The position numbers were made by a program, and so were the translations under genes. Below the pieces are notes generated by a model. The model saw only the letters and a program-made list of their open reading frames with translations, made no database searches and was not told the origin of the DNA. A DNA stretch of 13,209 nucleotides from Planctomycetota bacterium (GTDB lineage Bacteria > Planctomycetota > Planctomycetia > Pirellulales > UBA7805): positions 1-13,209 of the forward strand of contig JAUWIQ010000009.1 of assembly GCA_030605285.1 (NCBI GenBank), read 5' to 3'. This document shows, piece by piece, positions 7,578-13,195 of this stretch. How positions within the stretch are numbered: the stretch's first letter is position 1; every line of letters begins with the position of its first letter.

Positions 7578-8573
7578 TCAATTTGTGCCCACTCCACAAG
7601 CCCTCTTGAGCTGCTCGGTATGTTGCGTCAATAAGATTTCAATTTCGTGGGTGTCTTGTGGCGTGAGCTTCCAATTGGCTGCCGCGGCGGTGCCCGCGAT
7701 CTGGGTCCGCGACCGAGCACCCACAATTGCGGATGTGACCTCCCTTCTCCTTAGGACCCAAGCGATCGCAAGTTCCGCCACCGAGCGGCCGTTCCGCTCG
7801 GCCAGGGTGCGAAGTGTCTCTACCAATGCCAGATGCTCCTCAAGTTGCGGTGGCTGGAACATCGGCTCCCGTCGCCGATGATCGGTCGATTCCAGCTGCA
7901 TTGCCCGTTCCGTACTCATCGCTCCAGAAAGGAGCCCCCGTGCCATGGGACTGTAACAGACAATCCCTATCTCATGCGCGGCACAGTAATCAAAAAGCTC
8001 GTTTTCGGCGTCGCGATTGAGTAGGTTGTACGGTGGCTGCAACGAGGCAATTGGATGGATTGCATTGAGCCGCTCCAGCTGCGCGACATCAAAATTTGAC
8101 ACGCCGATATGACGCACCTTTCCCTCTTCGAGAAGTTCGATCATTGCGCCCCAGCCCTCTTCGATTTGTTGTTCCGGTTGGGGCCAGTGCATTTGATACA
8201 GGTCGATGGCCTCGATTCCCAGCCGTTTCAGACTGTCTTCGCATTCTTGCTTCACGCTTTTTGTGTCGAGTTGGCCCGTCACGCTGCCATCCGCGAGAAC
8301 CTTCCTCGAGCACTTGGTAGCGATTAGCGGGTGTGCCGTTCCCAGACGTTGGAGGGCTTTCCCCACAAGTTCCTCCGACTGCCCATCCCCATAAACGGGT
8401 GCCGTATCGATCCAGTTGATCCCCAATTCCACGCCGTGAACGATGCCTGCAATCGCATCCTTTTCATCTTGAGGCCCCCAACCGAATTTCCACGCACCCC
8501 CACCAATCGCCCAGGTCCCCAGGCCGATCGTTGTCAGTTCGAGCTCCGTGCGACCAAGTTTTTTCTTCCGCAT
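7578..8573 (-). CDS. Aldo/keto reductase
   Basis: NADP(H)-dependent oxidoreductase of the TIM-barrel aldo/keto reductase superfamily; the substrate cannot be read from sequence. The 331-residue protein shows the expected catalytic tetrad: D56 and Y61 in INWIDTAPVYGDG (52-64), K87 in LIATKCS (83-89) and H129 in DLYQMHWPQP (124-133). Other family marks are KVRHIGVSNF (152-161), IVCYSPMARGLLSG in the middle and AIAWVLRR with SAIVGARS near the end, which forms the cofactor site. The ATG at 8571-8573 fits the family opening (RKKKLGRTELELTTIGLGTW). It begins 19 bases after the stop of the secreted hypothetical gene, so the two are probably one operon; a GAAAGGA lies in the gap but further upstream than usual. 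Confidence 0.92.
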   Translation of the reverse strand: MRKKKLGRTELELTTIGLGTWAIGGGAWKFGWGPQDEKDAIAGIVHGVELGINWIDTAPVYGDGQSEELVGKALQRLGTAHPLIATKCSRKVLADGSVTGQLDTKSVKQECEDSLKRLGIEAIDLYQMHWPQPEQQIEEGWGAMIELLEEGKVRHIGVSNFDVAQLERLNAIHPIASLQPPYNLLNRDAENELFDYCAAHEIGIVCYSPMARGLLSGAMSTERAMQLESTDHRRREPMFQPPQLEEHLALVETLRTLAERNGRSVAELAIAWVLRRREVTSAIVGARSRTQIAGTAAAANWKLTPQDTHEIEILLTQHTEQLKRACGVGTN

Positions 8574-8592
8574 CGGCGTGTTCTGTTTCCTT

Positions 8593-9519
8593 TCATTTGT
8601 CTTGCTTGGAATCGTCCTCGAAAATTTCCAGCGGCAGTTTTAACCGGAAGGTGGGCAGTTCCAAGGTTCCTTTCCACACACTGCCCTTTTGGGACGTCTT
8701 GCCGCGTTGGCTTGAAAACTTGATCGTGAGCGTGTACTGGCCGTCGTCCACGAGTGGCGGGAAGACAAAACCGTGGCCGATTTGGCAAATCTGATTGGGG
8801 CGGACCCGCTGGAATTGATCTGCGCTCTCTTCCAGCAGGTCCCGTTTTGGGGAACTGTAAAGTGCCGTTTTCCAGTCCCAGCTCCCGGGCCGTGACCAGA
8901 TGGCGGTGAAGGGATGGTCGGCGGCACAGTCCGCCACGAGCAGATCGTGGTCCAAAGTATTCTTAGCAACCGGAAAAACGGCGACCGTCGCTTTTGCTGC
9001 GAGGAGTTGGCCCTCACTCCAAACTTCATCACCTTCCACATCCTGTACCTCCACAACGAGTGCCATCGTGAGCCCATGCTCGGGTTTGCTCCACTTGAGC
9101 TCCCGCAATTCGGCAAGTTCCCACTCGATTGCGTCCACTTCGTTCGCGGCCGCGGCGGGACCCGCTGTGAGACCGCGAAACAGCTGGGAATCGCGATCCC
9201 GAACGAGAAACCAGATCCCACGTGTGCCGTCCTGGAGTGAATCCGCGGTGGTCTCGGTGGGCGCAGGAGAGGGCATTCCTTTTTGCCATTTTGCAGGAAT
9301 CTTCTTGCCCGTGGTTGTTCCTTTGAGCATCTTCTCGATAGCAATCTCACCAAGAATCTGGTCTTTTTCCTCCCGGACGTTTGTGAGGCGACCTAAGACG
9401 ACGAGTTCCGCTTCGAGCAGCCGAGCGCCTCGAGGGCGAAAGGCATAACAAGGGTGAACGAATAGGGCGAAGATTGCCTGGAGCAGGCAGAGCAGCGCGA
9501 TAGTGGCCAGACGATTCAT
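8593..9519 (-). CDS. Secreted protein of unknown function
   Basis: I do not recognise the family. From the ATG at 9517-9519 the protein has 308 residues and begins with a signal peptide (MNRLATIALLCLLQAIFALF, then VHPCYA, likely cut near residue 26). An N-terminal domain follows with ELVVLGRLTNV (38-48), an IEKMLKG segment (61-67), KKIPAKW (72-78) and DGTRGIWFLVRD (97-108). This spacing recalls secreted beta-barrel domains in which a G-rich strand is followed by an L.G..K.I.V.W element, but that is only an impression. The C-terminal half has beta-rich segments and ends in charged residues. A longer version starting at a TTG at 9625-9627 would run into the tRNA-Glu gene and place residues before the signal peptide, so I reject it. 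No Shine-Dalgarno site is obvious. It lies 99 bases downstream of tRNA-Glu and 19 bases ahead of the aldo/keto reductase. Confidence 0.7.
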   Translation of the reverse strand: MNRLATIALLCLLQAIFALFVHPCYAFRPRGARLLEAELVVLGRLTNVREEKDQILGEIAIEKMLKGTTTGKKIPAKWQKGMPSPAPTETTADSLQDGTRGIWFLVRDRDSQLFRGLTAGPAAAANEVDAIEWELAELRELKWSKPEHGLTMALVVEVQDVEGDEVWSEGQLLAAKATVAVFPVAKNTLDHDLLVADCAADHPFTAIWSRPGSWDWKTALYSSPKRDLLEESADQFQRVRPNQICQIGHGFVFPPLVDDGQYTLTIKFSSQRGKTSQKGSVWKGTLELPTFRLKLPLEIFEDDSKQDK

Positions 9520-9618
9520 GACGTTGTCAGGATCAATGGCGACGGGAACGTACCACGGTGCCTCACGAGGAGAGCCACCCTGATCCGTAACGGTCGTTCG
9601 TGTCGCTGTTAATATGAG

Positions 9619-9691
9619 TGACCCCAACGGGACTCGAACCCGTGTTGCCGGCGTGAAAGGCCGGAGTCCTAGACCGCTAGACGATGGGGCC
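9619..9691 (-). tRNA. tRNA-Glu (anticodon TTC)
   Basis: The minus strand folds into a full cloverleaf of 73 bases. The acceptor stem is GGCCCCA with TGGGGTC (one G-T pair) and discriminator A. The anticodon stem CCGGC/GCCGG holds the loop CTTTCAC with TTC in the middle. The T arm is ACGGG-TTCGAGT-CCCGT. The 3' CCA is not encoded. It reads GAA and GAG codons and, in many bacteria, also feeds tetrapyrrole synthesis. Confidence 0.97.
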
Positions 9692-9734
9692 GAAGCAGGC
9701 AGGGATTAACGCCAACACGCCTACAGTACAGAAT

Positions 9735-9763
9735 ATTTAAGGGGTACGGGCTTAAACCGTCAA
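9735..9763 (-). promoter_or_regulatory. Promoter of tRNA-Glu
   Basis: On the minus strand TTGACG (complement of 9758-9763, five of six to consensus) is followed after exactly 17 bases by TTAAAT (complement of 9735-9740, four of six). Transcription would start near 9728, about 37 bases before the mature tRNA end at 9691. It is the best-matching -35/-10 pair in the window. Confidence 0.65.
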
Positions 9764-9821
9764 GTGGCAAGCAATAAGGTGCCCCTGTTTAACCGGTTTC
9801 GATGGCAAGACTTAGGCTCCG

Positions 9822-9847
9822 GCAACAGAGACTCGCAACAGAGATTG
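9822..9847. repeat. 13-bp tandem duplication
   Basis: GCAACAGAGACTC (9822-9834) is followed by GCAACAGAGATTG (9835-9847), identical over the first ten bases and at one later position. It lies between csrA and the tRNA promoter. Confidence 0.7.
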
Positions 9848-9917
9848 CGAAAAGAAAAATAGAGCAAGAACGGTTGTGAACGAACGATTCCGTCCGCCAG
9901 TTGTCCAAAGCAGCAAC

Positions 9918-10139
9918 TCAAGTCGATTCCGCAGCATCCGGTTCACCCGCAGTGCCACTGGTCGTTTCCGCAGCATTGCCATTTCGGATTGCATCGTAGA
10001 CTTCGCGACGGTGTACCGGTATTTCTTTAGGCGCCTCGACGCCCAGGCGGACCTTATCCCCACGAATTTCAACGACGACAATCGTGATGTCATCATTGAT
10101 CACGATACTCTCGTTCTTCTTGCGAGATAGCACTAACAT
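9918..10139 (-). CDS. csrA: Carbon storage regulator CsrA (RNA-binding translational regulator)
   Basis: A small dimeric RNA-binding protein that binds GGA motifs, often in hairpin loops over ribosome-binding sites, and so represses or stabilises target mRNAs. The 73-residue protein is a clear family member: [18 protein letters not shown], then [17 protein letters not shown], then [14 protein letters not shown]. The RNA-contact residues of the first strand (L4, R6) and the VHRREV segment near residues 42-47 are present. Residues from about 53 on form a low-complexity Ala/Thr/Glu tail beyond the core. The ATG is preceded by AAGGA at seven bases' distance. The gene is divergent from the nuoI region. 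It is not next to flagellar genes here, unlike in many bacteria. Confidence 0.95.
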   Translation of the reverse strand: MLVLSRKKNESIVINDDITIVVVEIRGDKVRLGVEAPKEIPVHRREVYDAIRNGNAAETTSGTAGEPDAAEST

Positions 10140-10170
10140 TGCCGATTCCTTCGGTTTGCTCCTGCGAACG
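10140..10170 (-). promoter_or_regulatory. csrA leader with ribosome-binding site and two GGA motifs
   Basis: Reading towards the gene on the minus strand, AGGAG (complement of 10159-10163) is followed by AAGGA (complement of 10147-10151), the latter being the Shine-Dalgarno site. CsrA binds GGA, and autorepression through GGA sites in its own leader is known in E. coli, so feedback is plausible here by inference. Confidence 0.4.
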
Positions 10171-10759
10171 ATCTTTGGATCAATTGGTATGGATGCGTAT
10201 TAGCCAGGAAAAAATTACCCCGCACCCGCCAAAGGACACGGAGAACCCATCAAAGCAGACAGTTTCTTTATTTTCACTCTACGCGCTAGCACGCAGGAGT
10301 CAAGGAAATATGGGGAGTATGGAGGTGTTTTCAGCTGAAAAATTGTCCACCAACAGGGGTAAATCCGGTAAGTCAGGTCTGCTTGCCAAGGCAGATCGAC
10401 TGGCTCTGGCTCGCCTGGGCACTGGAAAAAATCCTTAAGTGACTTCCGTACAATGTTTTACATTCATTGGGCGATCTGTTTTCCGGGTTTTGTCGAAGAC
10501 GGTGTGGGTCGTCCTGGAGCGGGCGCTCCAATTTCCCAAATCAGGGGCATCGTGGGCCAAACTGGGCCCTTCAAAGCCCGCAGGGCCCTGGGAACTCCTG
10601 GTTTGGATTTCTACGGTGCCTCCTCTCGGGGGAGAAGAGCGGCCAGATGGATGGGGTTTATTCTTGAGACTGCAGTTTGCGGGTCCGTTCCGATCGCCAC
10701 CGTGATTAACGGCTGGCTTTTAGATCCGCAGTCGGGCCGAAGAACGCCAGAGCTCATTC

Positions 10760-10787
10760 TTGCAGAAGATTGGGTCTAGTTTATAAT
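10760..10787 (+). promoter_or_regulatory. Candidate promoter upstream of nuoI
   Basis: A perfect -10 hexamer TATAAT at 10782-10787 is preceded, with a 16-base spacer, by TTGCAG at 10760-10765 (first three bases of the -35 consensus). It points to nuoI, whose start is about 200 bases away, so the leader would contain the tandem repeat at 10861-10929. Confidence 0.45.
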
Positions 10788-10860
10788 TCGCAACGAAGGC
10801 GAGCTCCCAGTCTCTTTTGTAAAGGATACGATTGTAAGGATGCGATGTGGAGGGCTTGAA

Positions 10861-10929
10861 GGGATCGGTAGTCTCTGGGATCGGTAGTCTCTGGGGTCGT
10901 AGTCTCTGGGGTCGTAGTTCCTGGGGTCT
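10861..10929. repeat. Minisatellite of 15-16 bp units in the nuoI leader, about 4.5 copies
   Basis: Two identical 16-base units GGGATCGGTAGTCTCT (10861-10876 and 10877-10892) are followed by two 15-base variants GGGGTCGTAGTCTCT (10893-10907) and GGGGTCGTAGTTCCT (10908-10922), and a partial copy GGGGTCT. There are no spacers, so it is not a CRISPR array. The array ends 60 bases before nuoI. Confidence 0.92.
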
Positions 10930-10989
10930 GGGTGCCGCCGAGAATGATCATCCTCTCGCTTTAGAAAATTTTGAATATCGAGGTATTCG

Positions 10990-11517
10990 ATGAGAAAGTG
11001 GTTTCGGGACGTTTTTACAACGGTCTTCACGATCGCCCATGGGCTGTATGTTACAGCGCGCTACTGGTTGCGTACTTATAATCGGGATCGGAAGGCTTTT
11101 ACACAACATTTTGAGTATCCGGAACTGCCGGTGCCCGTTGCAGACCGGTATCGCGGATTCCATCGATATGATCTGACGACCTGCATCTCCTGTGATCAGT
11201 GTGCCAAGGCATGTCCGGTGGACTGTATTTATATTGGCAAAGAACGCGTGGAGGGCGGCAAGGGTTTCAAGATAACCGGATTTACCATTGATTATTCCAA
11301 GTGCATGTTTTGCGCCTTGTGTGTTGAACCTTGTCCTGTCGATTGTATCTTTATGGGCGCAACTCACGACTTAAGTTGTTATAGTAGGGACGGTTGCATC
11401 GTTGATTTTTCTCGTATGCCAGTCGATATTGCTTGGGGCCGGACGTCTTTGAATCCAACGGCCGTGGCCGAGTCCAAAGTGATTGTTGAACCCGTGCATG
11501 GAGGCCCCAATCAGTAG
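10990..11517 (+). CDS. nuoI: NADH-quinone oxidoreductase subunit I (NuoI, 2 x [4Fe-4S])
   Basis: Subunit of the peripheral arm of respiratory complex I that passes electrons towards quinone through two [4Fe-4S] clusters (N6a/N6b). The 175-residue protein has an N-terminal amphipathic part matching NuoI (WFRDVF, GLYVTARYWLRTY, then EYPELPVPVADRYRG at 42-56). Two ferredoxin motifs follow: CISCDQCAKACP with C65, C68, C71, C75 and CMFCALCVEPCP with C105, C108, C111, C115, each followed by VDCI. GAGG at 10980-10983 sits six bases before the ATG. The gene stands ahead of nuoA rather than after nuoH, the common position. The last codons and the TAG form the left arm of a 17-bp hairpin. Other two-cluster ferredoxins are possible but the N-terminal part favours NuoI. 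Confidence 0.9.
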   Translation: MRKWFRDVFTTVFTIAHGLYVTARYWLRTYNRDRKAFTQHFEYPELPVPVADRYRGFHRYDLTTCISCDQCAKACPVDCIYIGKERVEGGKGFKITGFTIDYSKCMFCALCVEPCPVDCIFMGATHDLSCYSRDGCIVDFSRMPVDIAWGRTSLNPTAVAESKVIVEPVHGGPNQ

Positions 11518-11543
11518 CGATTCATGGAATCGCTACTGATTGG
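11507..11543 (+). other. 17-bp perfect hairpin spanning the nuoI stop codon
   Basis: CCAATCAGTAGCGATTC (11507-11523) and GAATCGCTACTGATTGG (11527-11543) are exact reverse complements, separated only by ATG. The nuoI codons for Asn-Gln and the TAG stop (11515-11517) lie in the left arm. GAG at 11501-11503 and CTC at 11544-11546 could extend the stem past a 3-base bulge. No T-run follows, so it is not a standard intrinsic terminator; it may terminate by another route, protect the 3' end or separate nuoI from DUF2203 expression. Confidence 0.9.
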
Positions 11544-11595
11544 CTCTTGAGATGATCTGAGGCTTTGTGGTATGGATGCAGCTTGAGGTAATGAC

Positions 11596-12096
11596 ATGAG
11601 CAAAGAAACGTCCGAATGCAGCCGGTTTTTTAGCGTGGAGGAGGCAAACGCCGCCCTGCCTCTGGTGCGGGCGATTTGTAACGACCTCGCAACCCGTTCG
11701 CGCGATTTGGTCGATCGCCGGGAGCGTCTCTCTCTGCTCTTAGAGGGCCGTAAAGATGGCCGGGACGACATGTATCGGGAAGAGTTGGTTCAGATCGAAG
11801 AGGAGTTGGAGCGGGATGGTCGCTGCATCGAAGGCTATATTCAGGAACTTCGTGAACTGGGTGTGGAGCCCAAGAATGCGATGGAGGGACTGGTCGATTT
11901 TCCCTCGAAGCTGGACGGGCGGGTTGTGTTGCTCTGTTGGAAACTTGACGAGCCAGAAGTACTTTACTGGCATGAAATAGAGGATGGTTTTCGGGGGCGT
12001 CAGCCGCTGGTCGTCGGCAGTGGTGCCACGGACGAGAGTGCGCAACTGAATCTGGGTGATACGACGGGCGAGTTGGACAAGGGTGATGCGGACTGA
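11596..12096 (+). CDS. DUF2203 family protein
   Basis: Function unknown. The 166-residue, soluble, highly charged protein matches the DUF2203 pattern. It opens with RFFSVEEANAALPLVRAI (10-27), has a helical middle part with coiled-coil character (LVDRRERLSLLLEG and EELVQIEEELERDG), and then the conserved block GLVDFP (98-103), LCWKLDEPE (113-121), YWHE (124-127) and GFRGRQPL (131-138). The tail after about 145 is acidic and not conserved-looking. GAGG at 11585-11588 stands seven bases before the ATG. It lies 78 bases after nuoI, beyond the hairpin, and 343 bases before nuoA. A place between two complex I genes is suggestive, but nothing in the sequence ties it to respiration. Confidence 0.85.
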   Translation: MSKETSECSRFFSVEEANAALPLVRAICNDLATRSRDLVDRRERLSLLLEGRKDGRDDMYREELVQIEEELERDGRCIEGYIQELRELGVEPKNAMEGLVDFPSKLDGRVVLLCWKLDEPEVLYWHEIEDGFRGRQPLVVGSGATDESAQLNLGDTTGELDKGDAD

Positions 12097-12123
12097 GGGT
12101 CTCGCCCGTGCGTTTCTTTCAGA

Positions 12124-12160
12124 GGACCCGTTTTTCTTTAGGTCCGTTTTTCTGGGGACC
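12124..12160 (+). terminator. Terminator-like element with alternative stems after DUF2203
   Basis: GGACC (12124-12128) can pair with GGTCC (12141-12145), after which T's follow at 12147-12151. GGTCC can instead pair with a second GGACC at 12156-12160. The two stems exclude each other. CCGTTTTTCT is repeated at 12128-12137 and 12144-12153, so the element looks like a 16-base tandem duplication. Stems of only five pairs make it weak. Confidence 0.35.
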
Positions 12161-12368
12161 GTCCCTCGTCAGCTTTTTATCGTCGGCCTTCGGTTCGATC
12201 TGATCCGAGTGGATTCTGATTTGATCTAAAAGACGTCTGTGCCGCGAATCGCTCGCTGCCTCTGAGGACGATACCCAGCCTGGGGAGGACGGCATTTGTT
12301 TCGATTTCTCTTCGTGGGGAGTTGGTGGTGGGGTTGGTTGCGATCGCTTGGGGTTGAGCCAGAAACAA

Positions 12369-12407
12369 GCCCGCTGCCCTTGTAAAGCGGGCAAGAGCAC
12401 TTAAAAT
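12369..12407 (+). promoter_or_regulatory. Candidate nuoA promoter with a palindrome around the -35
   Basis: TTGTAA (12380-12385, four of six to consensus) and TAAAAT (12402-12407, five of six) are 16 bases apart, with the start codon 33 bases further on. The perfect inverted repeat GCCCGCT (12369-12375) and AGCGGGC (12386-12392) has a 10-base centre that contains the -35. This is the layout of an operator. No T-run follows the palindrome, so a terminator is less likely. Confidence 0.4.
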
Positions 12408-12439
12408 GATTCATCCGCCTGTATTTTTGAGAATTCGAG

Positions 12440-13147
12440 ATGGCTTCTCCGACTGCAATCGCCGCCTACTTGTTGTTGTTCGTGGCGATTGCCATTGTGT
12501 TCCTGTTTGTCAACTTATTGGTGGGCCACTTTGTCCGTCCCAACGCTCCACACACCGAGAAAAATGAAGTCTATGAATGTGGGGAGCCGGCAATTGGTTC
12601 AAGCTTTGTTCAATTTGATTTGCGATACTATGTGGTCGCACTGGTATTCATTGTTTTTGATGCAGAGGTAGCCTTCCTGTTCCCGGTGGCCACAGTTTTC
12701 GGCAAGCAGGCCCAACTGGCGGATGCACGATTAGAACTGGTGGAACACCCGAGTTCCGGCGCCGTGGTGAGCGGGCCCTCCCCGCAGCGGGCAGCCGCAA
12801 AAACCAGCGGGTTGGTTAGTGCGGACAAGACAAACTTGACAGCTGCGGCCAAAGGGTGGTTTCAGGAATTGGGAGTCGTGGCGCCGCAGATCGACTCCCG
12901 TCCGCTGCACCGTGCGGATTCCCAAGTGAAGCAGCTTCGGCAAACGATCAGCCAGTTCACACTCTATGTCTATGCGGCAACCCTCTTTTTCTTTCTTGTC
13001 TTGTTTATCGGCTTTGCGTACGAATGGAAGACAGGCGCCTTTGATTGGGTGCGGGCTGTAACGCGAACACGCAATCCATCCGTTGCGACGACAGACCTAT
13101 CAGGCGGTGGTATCGGGTCAGGTGGTGGTATCGGGAAATCGGATTGA
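12440..13147 (+). CDS. nuoA: NADH-quinone oxidoreductase subunit A (NuoA) with a long internal insert
   Basis: Membrane subunit of complex I at the junction of the membrane and peripheral arms. Three membrane segments are visible at about residues 8-30, 64-88 and 174-194. The NuoA signatures are present: YECGEP (45-50) and FDLRYYVVALVFIVFDAEVAF (59-79) with the acidic pair D74 and E76 in the second helix, and YEWKTGAFDW (194-203) after the third. At 235 residues it is much longer than the usual 115-150. The excess is about 80 residues between helices 2 and 3 (roughly 89-170: Ala/Ser-rich, then QELGVVAPQIDSRP) and a C-terminal tail ending in two SGGGIG repeats. The frame is uninterrupted. The ATG at 12440 has only a weak GAG nearby. 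It heads the following nuo genes. Confidence 0.93.
   Translation: MASPTAIAAYLLLFVAIAIVFLFVNLLVGHFVRPNAPHTEKNEVYECGEPAIGSSFVQFDLRYYVVALVFIVFDAEVAFLFPVATVFGKQAQLADARLELVEHPSSGAVVSGPSPQRAAAKTSGLVSADKTNLTAAAKGWFQELGVVAPQIDSRPLHRADSQVKQLRQTISQFTLYVYAATLFFFLVLFIGFAYEWKTGAFDWVRAVTRTRNPSVATTDLSGGGIGSGGGIGKSD
13100..13135. repeat. 18-bp tandem duplication in the 3' end of nuoA
   Basis: TCAGGCGGTGGTATCGGG (13100-13117) is followed by TCAGGTGGTGGTATCGGG (13118-13135), with one difference. Being a multiple of three, it stays in frame and encodes SGGGIG twice near the C terminus. Confidence 0.92.
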
Positions 13148-13195
13148 TGCGGCCGGCAGGTGAGAACGACAATTTTGTTTTTCAGGATATGAAAT

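Larger units (their letters stand above)
10140..10989. other. 850-base region without a convincing gene between csrA and nuoI
   Basis: This divergent intergenic region must hold the promoters of csrA (leftward) and nuoI (rightward). Open frames exist on the plus strand at 10139-10438 and 10453-10779, but their proteins show no family pattern and no good start signals. The central part (about 10500-10640) is GC-rich with several short stems, for example TGGAGC-GGGC-GCTCCA at 10515-10530 and paired GGGCCC elements around 10564-10588. A perfect TATAAT lies at 10782-10787 and a tandem repeat at 10861-10929. An undetected small RNA or a decayed gene is possible, but nothing proves either. Confidence 0.55.
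12097..12439. other. Intergenic region between DUF2203 and nuoA
   Basis: 343 bases with no credible gene. It contains the hairpins and T-runs at 12124-12160 just after the DUF2203 stop, a G- and T-rich stretch around 12310-12355, and a palindrome with a candidate nuoA promoter at 12369-12407. Confidence 0.6.

Noticed and set aside
8640..9353. Open frame of 237 residues in another frame of the minus strand within the secreted protein gene
   Set aside because: Composition rich in Ser, Arg and Pro, typical of an out-of-frame reading; the other frame has a signal peptide and operon spacing.
9520..9627. Upstream extension of the secreted protein to a TTG at 9625-9627
   Set aside because: It would overlap tRNA-Glu and put 36 residues before a normal signal peptide.
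10453..10779. Possible 108-residue protein on the plus strand
   Set aside because: Gly/Arg-rich without conserved pattern, no Shine-Dalgarno site; kept only as part of the unexplained region. The frame at 10139-10438 was rejected for the same reasons.
10861..10929. CRISPR array
   Set aside because: Units abut directly, with no unique spacers, and no cas genes are present.
10776..11030. Minus-strand frame with repeated Asp-Pro-Arg-Asp-Tyr units
   Set aside because: The peptide repeats simply translate the DNA minisatellite at 10861-10929.
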